From Methylobacterium sp. Leaf104 (GTDB taxonomy: Bacteria > Pseudomonadota > Alphaproteobacteria > Rhizobiales > Beijerinckiaceae), in the NCBI RefSeq assembly GCF_001422885.1, contig NZ_LMMZ01000001.1:748565-812564 (forward strand): DNA of 64,000 nt, written 5' to 3'. Every line of letters begins with the position of its first letter. The stretch's first letter is position 1. Shown piece by piece: positions 9,913 to 17,727 of this stretch. Both the position numbers and the translations under genes were made by a program. The notes below the pieces were generated by a model. The model saw only the letters and a list, made by a program, of their open reading frames with translations, was not told where the DNA came from and did not search any database.

Positions 9913-10503
9913 ATGGCCCTGACGCCCCTCACGCTCACCGGCCGGCATGTCGAACTCGTGCCGCTGGCGCAGGACCATGCCGCGGCCCTGTCCGAGGCGG
10001 TGCGGGACGGCGAAGTCTGGCGCCTCTGGTACACGGCCGTTCCGGCCCCGGATCGGATGGCGGCCGAGATCGAGCGCCGCCTCGACCTGCAGGCCGCGGG
10101 CACGATGCTGCCCTTCACCGTCCTCGACGGACCCGGCGGACGCCCCGTCGGGATGACCACCTACATGAACATCGACGCCGCCGGGCCGCGGGTGGAGATC
10201 GGCTCGACCTGGTACGCCGCCAGCGTCCAGCGCGGCCCCCTCAACACCGAGGCCAAGCGCCTGCTGCTCGCCCACGCCTTCGACGGGCTCGGCTGCCTCG
10301 CCGTCGAGTTCCGCACCCACGTGATGAACCAGGCGAGCCGGCGGGCGATCGAGCGCCTGGGCGCGCGGCTCGACGGCATCCTGCGCCACCACCAGCGCCT
10401 CGCGGACGGTTCCCTGCGGGACACCTGCGTCTACAGCATCGTCGCGCCGGACTGGCCGACCGTGCGGACCCACCTGACCTGGCAGCTCGAGAAGCCGCGC
10501 TAG
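9913..10503 (+). CDS. GNAT-family N-acetyltransferase (RimJ/RimL type)
   Basis: 196 residues. The sequence begins with a typical RimJ/RimL-like start, LTLTGRHVELVPLAQDHAAA. It later has GWY-type text (IGSTWYAASVQRGPLNTEAK), and the acetyl-CoA-associated segment EFRTHVMNQASRRAIERLGA. The substrate is unknown; members acetylate protein N-termini, amines or antibiotics. It sits 98 bases after bchO and has no evident link to photosynthesis. The ATG at 9913 matches the family's N-terminus. Confidence 0.85.
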   Translation: MALTPLTLTGRHVELVPLAQDHAAALSEAVRDGEVWRLWYTAVPAPDRMAAEIERRLDLQAAGTMLPFTVLDGPGGRPVGMTTYMNIDAAGPRVEIGSTWYAASVQRGPLNTEAKRLLLAHAFDGLGCLAVEFRTHVMNQASRRAIERLGARLDGILRHHQRLADGSLRDTCVYSIVAPDWPTVRTHLTWQLEKPR

Positions 10504-10622
10504 CGCGGCCCGGCCTGCCGCCCCGCCGAGGGATCGGAACGATGCTGATACCAGTCCCAGAGAAGATAGGCCGGCAGGGGAAGGACGATCGCGAAGAAGA
10601 TCCAATCGAACATCTGCGGCAT
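10500..10622 (-). CDS. Putative small membrane protein (40 aa)
   Basis: A 40-codon ORF on the minus strand with one hydrophobic helix (FDWIFFAIVLPLPAYLLWDW) and a basic, polar tail. An AAAGGACC ribosome site precedes the ATG at 10620-10622. Its 3' end overlaps the acetyltransferase stop by 4 bases, tail to tail. The rest of the gap up to 10821 shows nothing further that I can identify. Function is unknown, and it could be spurious because only the ribosome site and the helix support it. Confidence 0.45.
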   Translation of the reverse strand: MPQMFDWIFFAIVLPLPAYLLWDWYQHRSDPSAGRQAGPR

Positions 10623-10821
10623 GGCTAGGTCCTTTCGTTCGGCGGCTTCGTGATATCGACCCGTCGTCGCGCGCGAATGTTCCCCGATGATCCGCAGCGC
10701 CGCCTGCCCACGATTTGCAGCGCACTCCCGACGCCGATCCCCGATGACGGGGCCTCGGCCCGTCGAGCCGCCCGGCCGGAACGCGGATCCCGCCGCCGGC
10801 CGCCCCCGACCTCTCACGCAG

Positions 10822-11466
10822 ATGGACCACACGGTGCCCGGAACCACGAGCCTCCTCGCCTTCGCGGCGATCGCCCTCGGCATGGCCCTGACGCCGGGGC
10901 CGAACATGGTCTACCTGATCTCGCGTTCGATCTGTCAGGGACCGCGGGCGGGCCTGATCTCGCTGGGCGGCGTCGCCCTCGGCTTCGTGGTCTACATGCT
11001 CTGCGCCGCCTTCGGCATCACGGCCCTGGTTCTGGCCGTGCCCTATGCCTACGACGCGATCCGCATCGTCGGCGCGGTCTACCTGCTCTGGCTCGCGTGG
11101 CAGGCCGTCCGACCCGGCGGGCGCTCGCCCTTCGAGGTGAAGACCCTGCCGCAGGACAGCCCCCGGAAGCTGTTCCTCATGGGCTTCCTGACGAACCTGC
11201 TCAATCCGAAGATCGCGGTGATGTACCTGTCGCTGCTGCCGCAATTCATCGATCCGGCCCACGGCAGCGTCTTCGCCCAGGCGCTGAGCCTCGGAGCCAT
11301 CCAGATCGTGCTGAGCGTCCTCGTCAATGCCCTGATCGCGATCTCGGCCGGGTCGATCGCCGTGTTCCTGATCCGCCGCCCGTCCTTCGCCATAATCCAG
11401 CGCTGGATCATGGGGACGGTCCTGGCCGGTCTCGCCGTGCGGATGATGACCGAGTCTCGGCGCTAG
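10822..11466 (+). CDS. LysE/RhtB-family amino-acid exporter
   Basis: 214 residues and about six transmembrane helices. The family signature is near the N-terminus (GMALTPGPNMVYLISRSICQ), followed by GFLTNLLNPKIAVMYLSLLP. RhtB-type proteins export threonine, homoserine and related amino acids; the substrate here is not determinable. The ATG at 10822 gives a normal-length protein, whereas the upstream part of the frame is not hydrophobic or family-like. It is an unrelated gene between the bch and crt arms of the cluster. Confidence 0.88.
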   Translation: MDHTVPGTTSLLAFAAIALGMALTPGPNMVYLISRSICQGPRAGLISLGGVALGFVVYMLCAAFGITALVLAVPYAYDAIRIVGAVYLLWLAWQAVRPGGRSPFEVKTLPQDSPRKLFLMGFLTNLLNPKIAVMYLSLLPQFIDPAHGSVFAQALSLGAIQIVLSVLVNALIAISAGSIAVFLIRRPSFAIIQRWIMGTVLAGLAVRMMTESRR

Positions 11467-11564
11467 CTTTTCCAACACCCGCAGCTTGGGGGGACCAAGC
11501 CGGGCGGCCTTCGGATCGGGCGCACACAGAATCGCGCTTGCACCCGACGGGCTGACAGGAATAG

Positions 11565-11582
11565 TGTCACTCTATGTTGACA
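11565..11582 (+). promoter_or_regulatory. PpsR/CrtJ-type operator overlapping the crtI start
   Basis: TGTCA-N8-TGACA, a perfect match to the TGT-N12-ACA consensus bound by the PpsR/CrtJ repressor. The ATG of crtI (11574) lies inside the palindrome. The site suggests redox or light repression of crtIB. Confidence 0.75.
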
Positions 11583-13100
11583 CTCGCCGACTCGCCGAGC
11601 CTCGCGACGACCCGGTCTCCGCGCCCGCACGCGGTAGTGATCGGCAGCGGCTTCGGCGGGCTGGCGGCAGCGGTGCGCCTCGGGGCGCGGGGCTACCGGG
11701 TGACGGTGCTGGAGCGCCTGGAGCAGCCCGGCGGCCGGGCCCGGGTCCACCGGCAGGACGGCTTCACCTTCGATGCCGGGCCGACCATCGTGACGGCGCC
11801 CTTCCTGTTCGAGGAGTTGTGGAGCCTGTGCGGACGGCGCATGGCCGACGACGTCACCCTGGCGCCGATGCTGCCCTTCTACTGCATCCGCTTCCCCGAC
11901 GGCGCCACCTTCGACTACAGCGGCGACCCGGAGGCGATGCGGGCCGAGGTGGCCCGGTTCTCCCCCGAGGACGTCCCCGGCTATGAGCGCTTCATGGAGC
12001 GCAGCGCCGCGATCTGCCGGGTCGGGTTCGAGGAACTCGGGCACGTCGCCTTCTCCTCGGTCCGCGACATGCTGCGGATCACGCCGTCCCTGCTGCGCCT
12101 CGGCGGCCATCGCTCGGTCTACGACCTCGTGGCGCGCCACATCCGCGACGAGCGCCTGCGCACCATCTTCAGCTTCCATCCCCTGCTGATCGGCGGTTCG
12201 CCCTTCCGGGCCAGCGCCATCTACTGCCTGATCGCCCATCTGGAGCGCCGCTGGGGCGTGCACTTCGCCATGGGCGGCACCGGCCGCCTGGTCGACGGCC
12301 TCGTCGGACTGATCGAGGGACAGGGCGGCGCCATGCGCTACCGGGCGGAGGTCGCCCGCATCGACGTGGCGGCGGGCTGCGCCACCGGGGTGACGCTGGC
12401 CGACGGTACCCGCATCGCCGCCGACATCGTCGTCTCGAACGCCGATTCCGCCGAGACCTACCTGACCCTCCTGGGCGGGGAGGGCCGGTCCTGGCACCGG
12501 GCGAAGCTCAAGGCCTCGTCCTCGTCGATGGGCCTATTCGTCTGGTACTTCGGCACGAACCGGCAGTTTCCCGACATCGCCCACCACACCATCCTGATGG
12601 GACCGCGCTACCGCGAACTCATCGAGGACATCTTCGTCCGGAAGGTGCTGGCGCCGGATTTCAGCCTCTACCTGCATCGTCCCACCGCCACCGACCCGCT
12701 CCTGGCGCCGCCGGGCTGCGACGCGTTCTACGTGCTGGCGCCGGTGCCGAACCTCGCCGGCGGGCAGGACTGGTCGGTGCTGGCCGAGCCCTACCGGAAG
12801 GCCATCGCCGACAGCCTGGAGGCCTCGGTGATGCCGGGCCTTTCGGAATCGATCGTCACCTCCCGCGTCACCACGCCGGCGGATTTCGCCGACGACTTCC
12901 TGAGCTTCCGCGGCTCCGGCTTCGGTCTCGAGCCCGTGCTGACGCAATCGGCCTGGTTCCGGCCGCACAACGCCTCCTCGGCGTTCCGCAATCTCTACCT
13001 CGTCGGCGCGGGCACCCATCCGGGTGCCGGGCTGCCCGGCGTCCTGTCCTCGGCCAAGGTCCTCGACACGGTGGTGCCGGATGCGCGTCTCTTCGCTTGA
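11574..13100 (+). CDS. crtI: Phytoene desaturase CrtI
   Basis: 508 residues. CrtI desaturates phytoene to neurosporene or lycopene. The N-terminal FAD-binding motif VVIGSGFGGLAAAVRL (about residues 23-38) is followed by ERLEQPGGRA. The C-terminal flavin signature LYLVGAGTHPGAGLPGVLSS closes the protein. It overlaps crtB by 20 bases. The ATG at 11574 lies inside a PpsR-type palindrome, and the nearest AGGA is about 13 bases upstream, so initiation may be leaderless or from an unusual leader. Confidence 0.96.
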   Translation: MLTLADSPSLATTRSPRPHAVVIGSGFGGLAAAVRLGARGYRVTVLERLEQPGGRARVHRQDGFTFDAGPTIVTAPFLFEELWSLCGRRMADDVTLAPMLPFYCIRFPDGATFDYSGDPEAMRAEVARFSPEDVPGYERFMERSAAICRVGFEELGHVAFSSVRDMLRITPSLLRLGGHRSVYDLVARHIRDERLRTIFSFHPLLIGGSPFRASAIYCLIAHLERRWGVHFAMGGTGRLVDGLVGLIEGQGGAMRYRAEVARIDVAAGCATGVTLADGTRIAADIVVSNADSAETYLTLLGGEGRSWHRAKLKASSSSMGLFVWYFGTNRQFPDIAHHTILMGPRYRELIEDIFVRKVLAPDFSLYLHRPTATDPLLAPPGCDAFYVLAPVPNLAGGQDWSVLAEPYRKAIADSLEASVMPGLSESIVTSRVTTPADFADDFLSFRGSGFGLEPVLTQSAWFRPHNASSAFRNLYLVGAGTHPGAGLPGVLSSAKVLDTVVPDARLFA

Positions 13101-14217
13101 CAACGTCCGGCCCGAATCCCTTCGGTCCGAACGCACCCTGTTCGACGCGATCAGGCCCGGACCGGAGCGGCCCCCGCTCTGGGCGACGCTCCACGCGGAT
13201 GCCGCCGACCACGCCGCCTGCCGGGCCGCGATCCGGGACGGCTCGCGCAGCTTCTTTGCCGCCTCGGCTCTGCTGCCGGCCCGGATCCGCCGGCCGGCCT
13301 ACGGGCTCTACGCCTTCTGCCGCCTGTCCGACGACGCGGTGGACGACGTGCCGGCCCGAGACCGGCCGGCGGCCCTGGGCCGCCTCGCCACGCGCCTCGC
13401 GCGCATCTACGACGACGCCCCCTGCGACGCGCCCGCCGACCGGGCCATGGCCGACCTCGTCGTCGCCCACAAGCTGCCCCAGGCCCTGCCGGCCGCCCTC
13501 ATCGAGGGCCTGGCCTGGGATGCCCAGGGGCGGCGCTACGAGACCCTGTCCGACCTCACCGCCTACGCGGCCCGGGTCGCCGGCAGCGTCGGCGCGATGA
13601 TGACCGTGCTGATGGGCGTGCGCGACGGCGCCGTCCTCGCCCGCGCCTGCGACCTCGGCGTCGCCATGCAGTTCACCAACATCGCCCGCGACGTCGGCGA
13701 GGACGCCCGGGCGGGGCGCCTCTACCTGCCGCTCGCCTGGATGCGCGAGGCCGGCCTCGACCCGGACGCCTTCCTGGCGGACCCCGTCGCCGGCCCGGAA
13801 CTCCGGGCGGTGGTCGGGCGCCTCCTCGCCGTCGCCGAAACCCTCTACCTCCGCGCGGAGGCCGGCATCCCCGGGCTGCCCCTGGATTGCCGGCCCGCCA
13901 TCCGCGCCGCCCGCCTGATCTACGCCGAGATCGGCCGCGACCTCGAGCGCGGCGGGCTCGACCCGGTCACCACCCGCGCCCGCGTTCCGGGCCGCCGCAA
14001 GGCCGCGCTGATGGTCCGCGCCCTGTTGCCGCTCGCCGCCGTACCGGCCCATGCCGCGCCGGCCCTGGCCGAGACCGCCTTCCTGGTGGAGGCCGTCGCC
14101 GCCCAGCCCGTACCGGTGCCGCCGGCCTGGTGGAACGTTCCCGGTCAGGTCGCCCGGGTCCTCGACCTCATCGAGACCCTGCGCGAGCGCGAGGGCGCCG
14201 TGCCGGTCGGTCCGTGA
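13081..14217 (+). CDS. crtB: Phytoene synthase CrtB
   Basis: 378 residues. CrtB condenses two geranylgeranyl diphosphates to phytoene. Trans-isoprenyl synthase motifs are visible: GSRSFFAASALLP, the Asp-rich RLSDDAVDDV (about residue 80) and the second Asp-rich FTNIARDVGEDAR. The ATG at 13081 lies within the last 20 bases of crtI, so the two are translationally coupled. The GGPP substrate comes from CrtE at 16857. Confidence 0.96.
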   Translation: MRVSSLDNVRPESLRSERTLFDAIRPGPERPPLWATLHADAADHAACRAAIRDGSRSFFAASALLPARIRRPAYGLYAFCRLSDDAVDDVPARDRPAALGRLATRLARIYDDAPCDAPADRAMADLVVAHKLPQALPAALIEGLAWDAQGRRYETLSDLTAYAARVAGSVGAMMTVLMGVRDGAVLARACDLGVAMQFTNIARDVGEDARAGRLYLPLAWMREAGLDPDAFLADPVAGPELRAVVGRLLAVAETLYLRAEAGIPGLPLDCRPAIRAARLIYAEIGRDLERGGLDPVTTRARVPGRRKAALMVRALLPLAAVPAHAAPALAETAFLVEAVAAQPVPVPPAWWNVPGQVARVLDLIETLREREGAVPVGP

Positions 14218-14375
14218 CCGACCCGCTCTTCGCCGCCTTCGACATCGGCCTGGTCTTCGCCCTCGCCCTTGGGCTGGCGATCTGGCAGCTCGTCGTCCTC
14301 AAGCGCGGCATCCGGCGCGACCGCGCGGAGGCCGAACGCGCCGCGGCCGAGCGGGCGAAGGACCCGCCGGCCTGA
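14214..14375 (+). CDS. Small membrane protein downstream of crtB (53 aa)
   Basis: GTG start overlapping the crtB stop (GTGA). It encodes 53 residues: one transmembrane helix (about 9-28, IGLVFALALGLAIWQLVVL) followed by a charged Arg/Glu/Ala-rich amphipathic stretch. The tight coupling supports expression with crtIB. The family is not recognised; a role in tethering carotenoid enzymes to the membrane would be speculation. Confidence 0.6.
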   Translation: MTDPLFAAFDIGLVFALALGLAIWQLVVLKRGIRRDRAEAERAAAERAKDPPA

Positions 14376-14381
14376 GCCGCC

Positions 14382-15281
14382 TCAGCGCGTCCGGCGCGGC
14401 ATCCGGAACGGCAGCATCAACCGGATCAGCGGATGACTGTAACGCGTGAGTGACAGACTCTCGTGGATCGGCCGGACCGGCTCGCCGCGCAAGGTCGACC
14501 GTATACACGAGCGCGCATAGAAGGGGGTGTCCTCGAAAGTCCGCGCGACCTCGACACGTTCATCGTCGCTGCGCGTGTCGCGCGGCATGCGCCAGAACCG
14601 CGTCGGCGGCAGCGCGACCCGCCGCGGCGGATCGATGTCCCGGGGCGTTCCGTCGGCGGCGAAGCACAGGGTCAGCTCCTGCCGGGTGCCGTCGGTCCGG
14701 TTCACGTCGTAGAGGATCGCCGCCCCGTCGCGCAGGTCGGCCCGGCACCAGGTCCAGTCGCGAAAGGCCGCCTCGAGCGCGGTGTCACCGTGGTTGGTGT
14801 CGAAGTAGGCGGTCCCGCGCCAGGCGATCCCGGGCTCCTCCAGGGCCACTTCCACGGGCGACGAGGGCGCCATCGGCCACCACCGGTGCTGGCCCCGCAC
14901 ATCGAGGTGGTGCGGTCCCGGGGTGAAGCCAGGCGGCCGCAGGCGCACCGTTCCTCGAACCCGCGAGGGGATCGGCGCCGTCACCTCGTCGAGGCGGATC
15001 GTCAGCGTGGTCCCGTCCCACGACAGGCCGCTCGGCCCGATCTGGATGTGGTCGGCATCGCGGCTCAGACTCGCGCGGCCGCGCTCGGTCATGCAGAAGC
15101 GGTTGGCCCGCTCCCCGTAGAGCACGACGTTGACGGCGCAGTGGTTGAACGGGTCGCGGGCCGGATCCCAGGCGTAGTAGGGCGAGAAGACGCTTCCGAT
15201 GAAGGCGATGATGGTCAGGCCCTGGCGTCCGTCCTCGCTCAGGGCATCGACGTACCACCAGACGTAGCCGTCGCGATCCAC
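14382..15281 (-). CDS. crtC: Carotenoid 1,2-hydratase CrtC
   Basis: CrtC adds water across the terminal psi end of neurosporene or lycopene in spheroidene/spirilloxanthin synthesis. Family text is clear: GYVWWYVDALSEDG, IAFIGSVFSPYYAW, DPFNHCAVNV and RWWPMAPSSPVEVAL. The stop is at 14382-14384. The first usable start I find is GTG at 15281 (299 aa), which overlaps the crtD 3' end by 43 bases. Family-like sequence (PRFDT) extends slightly upstream of it without any ATG, GTG or TTG. The exact start is therefore uncertain. Confidence 0.88.
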   Translation of the reverse strand: MDRDGYVWWYVDALSEDGRQGLTIIAFIGSVFSPYYAWDPARDPFNHCAVNVVLYGERANRFCMTERGRASLSRDADHIQIGPSGLSWDGTTLTIRLDEVTAPIPSRVRGTVRLRPPGFTPGPHHLDVRGQHRWWPMAPSSPVEVALEEPGIAWRGTAYFDTNHGDTALEAAFRDWTWCRADLRDGAAILYDVNRTDGTRQELTLCFAADGTPRDIDPPRRVALPPTRFWRMPRDTRSDDERVEVARTFEDTPFYARSCIRSTLRGEPVRPIHESLSLTRYSHPLIRLMLPFRMPRRTR

Positions 15282-16762
15282 CCGCGTATCGAAGCGCGGG
15301 CGCCACTCCGGTCCCGCAGCAGGCTGTCCGCCGCGATTCGCCCGGACTGCGCCGCCATCGGCACCCCCGGCCCCGGATGCACGCTGCCCCCCGCGAGGTA
15401 GAGGCCCGGGATCCGGGTGCGGGCGCCCGGGCGCTTGAACGACGCCATCCAGCCGTGGGACGCCCGCCCGTAGAGCGCTCCCCCCGACCCCGGGAACAGG
15501 CGCGCGAACTCCGCCGGTCCCGTCGTCACCGGCTCCGCGATCTCCGAGAGGGTCAACCCGCTCGCGCTCAGGCGCCGCCGCATCGTGGTCACGCATGTCT
15601 CGATCTCCGAGGATCTGAAGGTCCGGGCCGGGGCGTTGACGAGGCAGAGCAGGCGCTCGGGCCGGCCCGACGGCGCATGCGCCTCGTTCCGGTCCTGCGC
15701 GCAGACGTAGACGGTGGGATCGTCCGGCAGGTGCCCGGCTCGGATGCGCGCGAACTCGGCCGCGTAGTCGCCGGAGAAGAACACCGTGTGCCGTGACAGC
15801 GGAAAGCCGTCGGCACGCGCCTGCAGGCAGAGCGTGACCGCCGAGAGCGAACGGTCGGCGGCCGGAACGGACTCTGCCGCCCGAGCGGCCTCGCGTCCGA
15901 GCAGGCCATCGGCGAGGGCCGCCACGTCGGCATTGCAGACCACGGCATCGGCCGGCAATCGCTCACCGTCGTCGAGGTCGACGCCGACGACGCGGCCGCC
16001 CCGCAGGGCGATGCCGCGGGCCGCGGTACCGTAGCGGAACCCCGCGCCGCGCTCCGCCGCGAGGTCGGCCACCGCGCCGGCGAGCCGGCTGAGACCGCCG
16101 GCCACGTGCCAGACGCCCTGGCTCTCCACATGTGCCACCAGCATCAGGGTCGCGGGCGCCGCGAAGGGCGACGAGCCGCAATAGGTCGCGTAGCGGCCGA
16201 ACAGTTGTCTGAGGCGCGGATCGGCGAAGTAGTCGCCGAGCGCGCGCCAGAGAGTTGTGAAAGGCTGGATCCGCCAGAGGTCGCCCATCCCGGAGAGCCC
16301 AGCCCGGCGCGTCAGGTCGATCGGGCTCGGGCGTTCGCCGCGGATGAACGGCCCTTCCAGGGTCGCGTAGACCTCGGCGGCCCGGGCGCGGAAGCGACGG
16401 TATCCGTCGCGCTCGCGCGGCCCGGCGAAGTCCGCGATCGCCGCCTCCGAGGCCTCCGGGTCTGCGTGGAGATCCAATCGCTCGCCCGGACCCCAGGCAT
16501 GACGGGCCAGGATCGCGGCCGGCTCCAGCCCGACATGGGCGGCGAGGTCGGCGCCGCACTCCGCGAAGATCTCCTCGAAGACCCAGCGCATGGTGAAGAC
16601 GGTCGGCCCGGCATCGACGGCGCTGTCGCCCACCGGAACGCGGCGCATCTTGCCCCCCGGTCGCGGGCTGGTCTCCAGCACCGTCACGTCGAGCCCAGCG
16701 GCGGCGAGCTTCAAGGCCGCCACGAGCCCCCCGATTCCGGCGCCGATGATGACGACCTTCAC
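15239..16762 (-). CDS. crtD: Hydroxycarotenoid 3,4-desaturase CrtD
   Basis: 507 residues from a GTG (16760-16762 on the + strand) with GGAGAAA six bases upstream. It is a CrtI-type FAD desaturase: N-terminal KVVIIGAGIGGLVAALKLAA and ETSPRPGGKMR, C-terminal GLYLAGGSVHPGPGVPMAAQ. Its place between crtC and crtE, and divergence from crtI, favour CrtD (methoxyneurosporene/1-hydroxycarotenoid 3,4-desaturase). It is divergent from crtE, sharing the 94-base regulatory gap. Confidence 0.92.
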   Translation of the reverse strand: MKVVIIGAGIGGLVAALKLAAAGLDVTVLETSPRPGGKMRRVPVGDSAVDAGPTVFTMRWVFEEIFAECGADLAAHVGLEPAAILARHAWGPGERLDLHADPEASEAAIADFAGPRERDGYRRFRARAAEVYATLEGPFIRGERPSPIDLTRRAGLSGMGDLWRIQPFTTLWRALGDYFADPRLRQLFGRYATYCGSSPFAAPATLMLVAHVESQGVWHVAGGLSRLAGAVADLAAERGAGFRYGTAARGIALRGGRVVGVDLDDGERLPADAVVCNADVAALADGLLGREAARAAESVPAADRSLSAVTLCLQARADGFPLSRHTVFFSGDYAAEFARIRAGHLPDDPTVYVCAQDRNEAHAPSGRPERLLCLVNAPARTFRSSEIETCVTTMRRRLSASGLTLSEIAEPVTTGPAEFARLFPGSGGALYGRASHGWMASFKRPGARTRIPGLYLAGGSVHPGPGVPMAAQSGRIAADSLLRDRSGARASIRGWIATATSGGTSMP

Positions 16763-16798
16763 GCAGGTTTCTCCGTCATGCGGTTCTGTCTTGACGAC

Positions 16799-16816
16799 TG
16801 TCAATAAATACTGACA
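16799..16816 (+). promoter_or_regulatory. PpsR/CrtJ-type operator in the crtD-crtE divergent promoter
   Basis: TGTCA-N8-TGACA within the longer palindrome ACTGTCA/TGACAGT; matches TGT-N12-ACA exactly. It lies mid-way between the crtD and crtE starts, so one bound repressor could silence both. A looser TGT-N10-ACA follows at about 16820-16835. Confidence 0.78.
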
Positions 16817-16856
16817 GTTTGTAATAGCAAGTACAAGTGACACAGGAGAGACGGCC

Positions 16857-17726
16857 ATGGACGCCAACCGTCGCATCGAGCAGGCCCTCGACGCCGCCGT
16901 CGCCCATCTCGAGGCTCCCGGTGCTCCGCCCCGGCTCGCAGAATCCATCCGGTATGCTGTCTTCCCGGGTGGACATCGGATCCGTCCGCGCCTCTGTCTC
17001 TCGGTCGCTCGCGCCTGCGGTGACGACGATCCGTCAGCCTCGGACGCTGCGGCTGCGGCGATCGAACTTCTGCACTGCGCTTCGCTGGTGCACGACGATC
17101 TACCCTGCTTCGACGATGCGCCGCTTCGGCGCGGCCAGCCCTCGGTCCATGCGGCGTTCGGCGAGCCTCTGGCGGTGCTGACTGGGGATGCACTGATCGT
17201 CTCCGCCTTCGAGACTCTCGCCCGCGGCGCGGCGCGCAGCCCCAAGCGTCTGGCCGCATTGGTCGGCCTCGTCGCCCGGGCGGCCGGCTCACCGTCCGGA
17301 ATCGCCGCGGGCCAGGCCTGGGAATCCGAACCGACCGTCGCGCTCACCGAGTACCAGCAGGCCAAGACCGGGGCTTTGTTCGCCGCCGCGACGGTGACGG
17401 GTGCGGCCGCGGCCGGCGCACCCTCGCTGCCCTGGCGTCTCCTGGGGGAATGCCTCGGGGAAGCCTATCAGGTGGCCGATGACCTGCGCGATGTCGCCTG
17501 CCGACAGGAAGAGGTCGGCAAGCCCGTTGGTCGCGACTCGACCCTGGGCCGACCGAACGCCGCTGCACTTCTCGGCATGGGTGGAGCACTGGCGCGCCTG
17601 AAGCGCCTCGTGCGCGAGGCCGTCGAGGTGATTCCCGACTGTCCCGGTGCGGAGATCCTTCGTGCCGAGATCGTGGCGCAGACGCGCCTCTTCCTTCCGG
17701 CGAGCCTTGCGCAGGAACTGGCCTGA
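16857..17726 (+). CDS. crtE: Geranylgeranyl diphosphate synthase CrtE
   Basis: 289 residues, a trans-isoprenyl diphosphate synthase. The first Asp-rich motif is LVHDDLPCFDDAPLRRG (about residues 76-92) and the second is YQVADDLRDV (about 202-211); FPGGHRIRPRL is the substrate-binding region. It supplies GGPP to CrtB and to bacteriochlorophyll esterification. An AGGAGAG ribosome site precedes the ATG. It is followed at once by crtF. Confidence 0.95.
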   Translation: MDANRRIEQALDAAVAHLEAPGAPPRLAESIRYAVFPGGHRIRPRLCLSVARACGDDDPSASDAAAAAIELLHCASLVHDDLPCFDDAPLRRGQPSVHAAFGEPLAVLTGDALIVSAFETLARGAARSPKRLAALVGLVARAAGSPSGIAAGQAWESEPTVALTEYQQAKTGALFAAATVTGAAAAGAPSLPWRLLGECLGEAYQVADDLRDVACRQEEVGKPVGRDSTLGRPNAAALLGMGGALARLKRLVREAVEVIPDCPGAEILRAEIVAQTRLFLPASLAQELA

Positions 17727-17727
17727 C

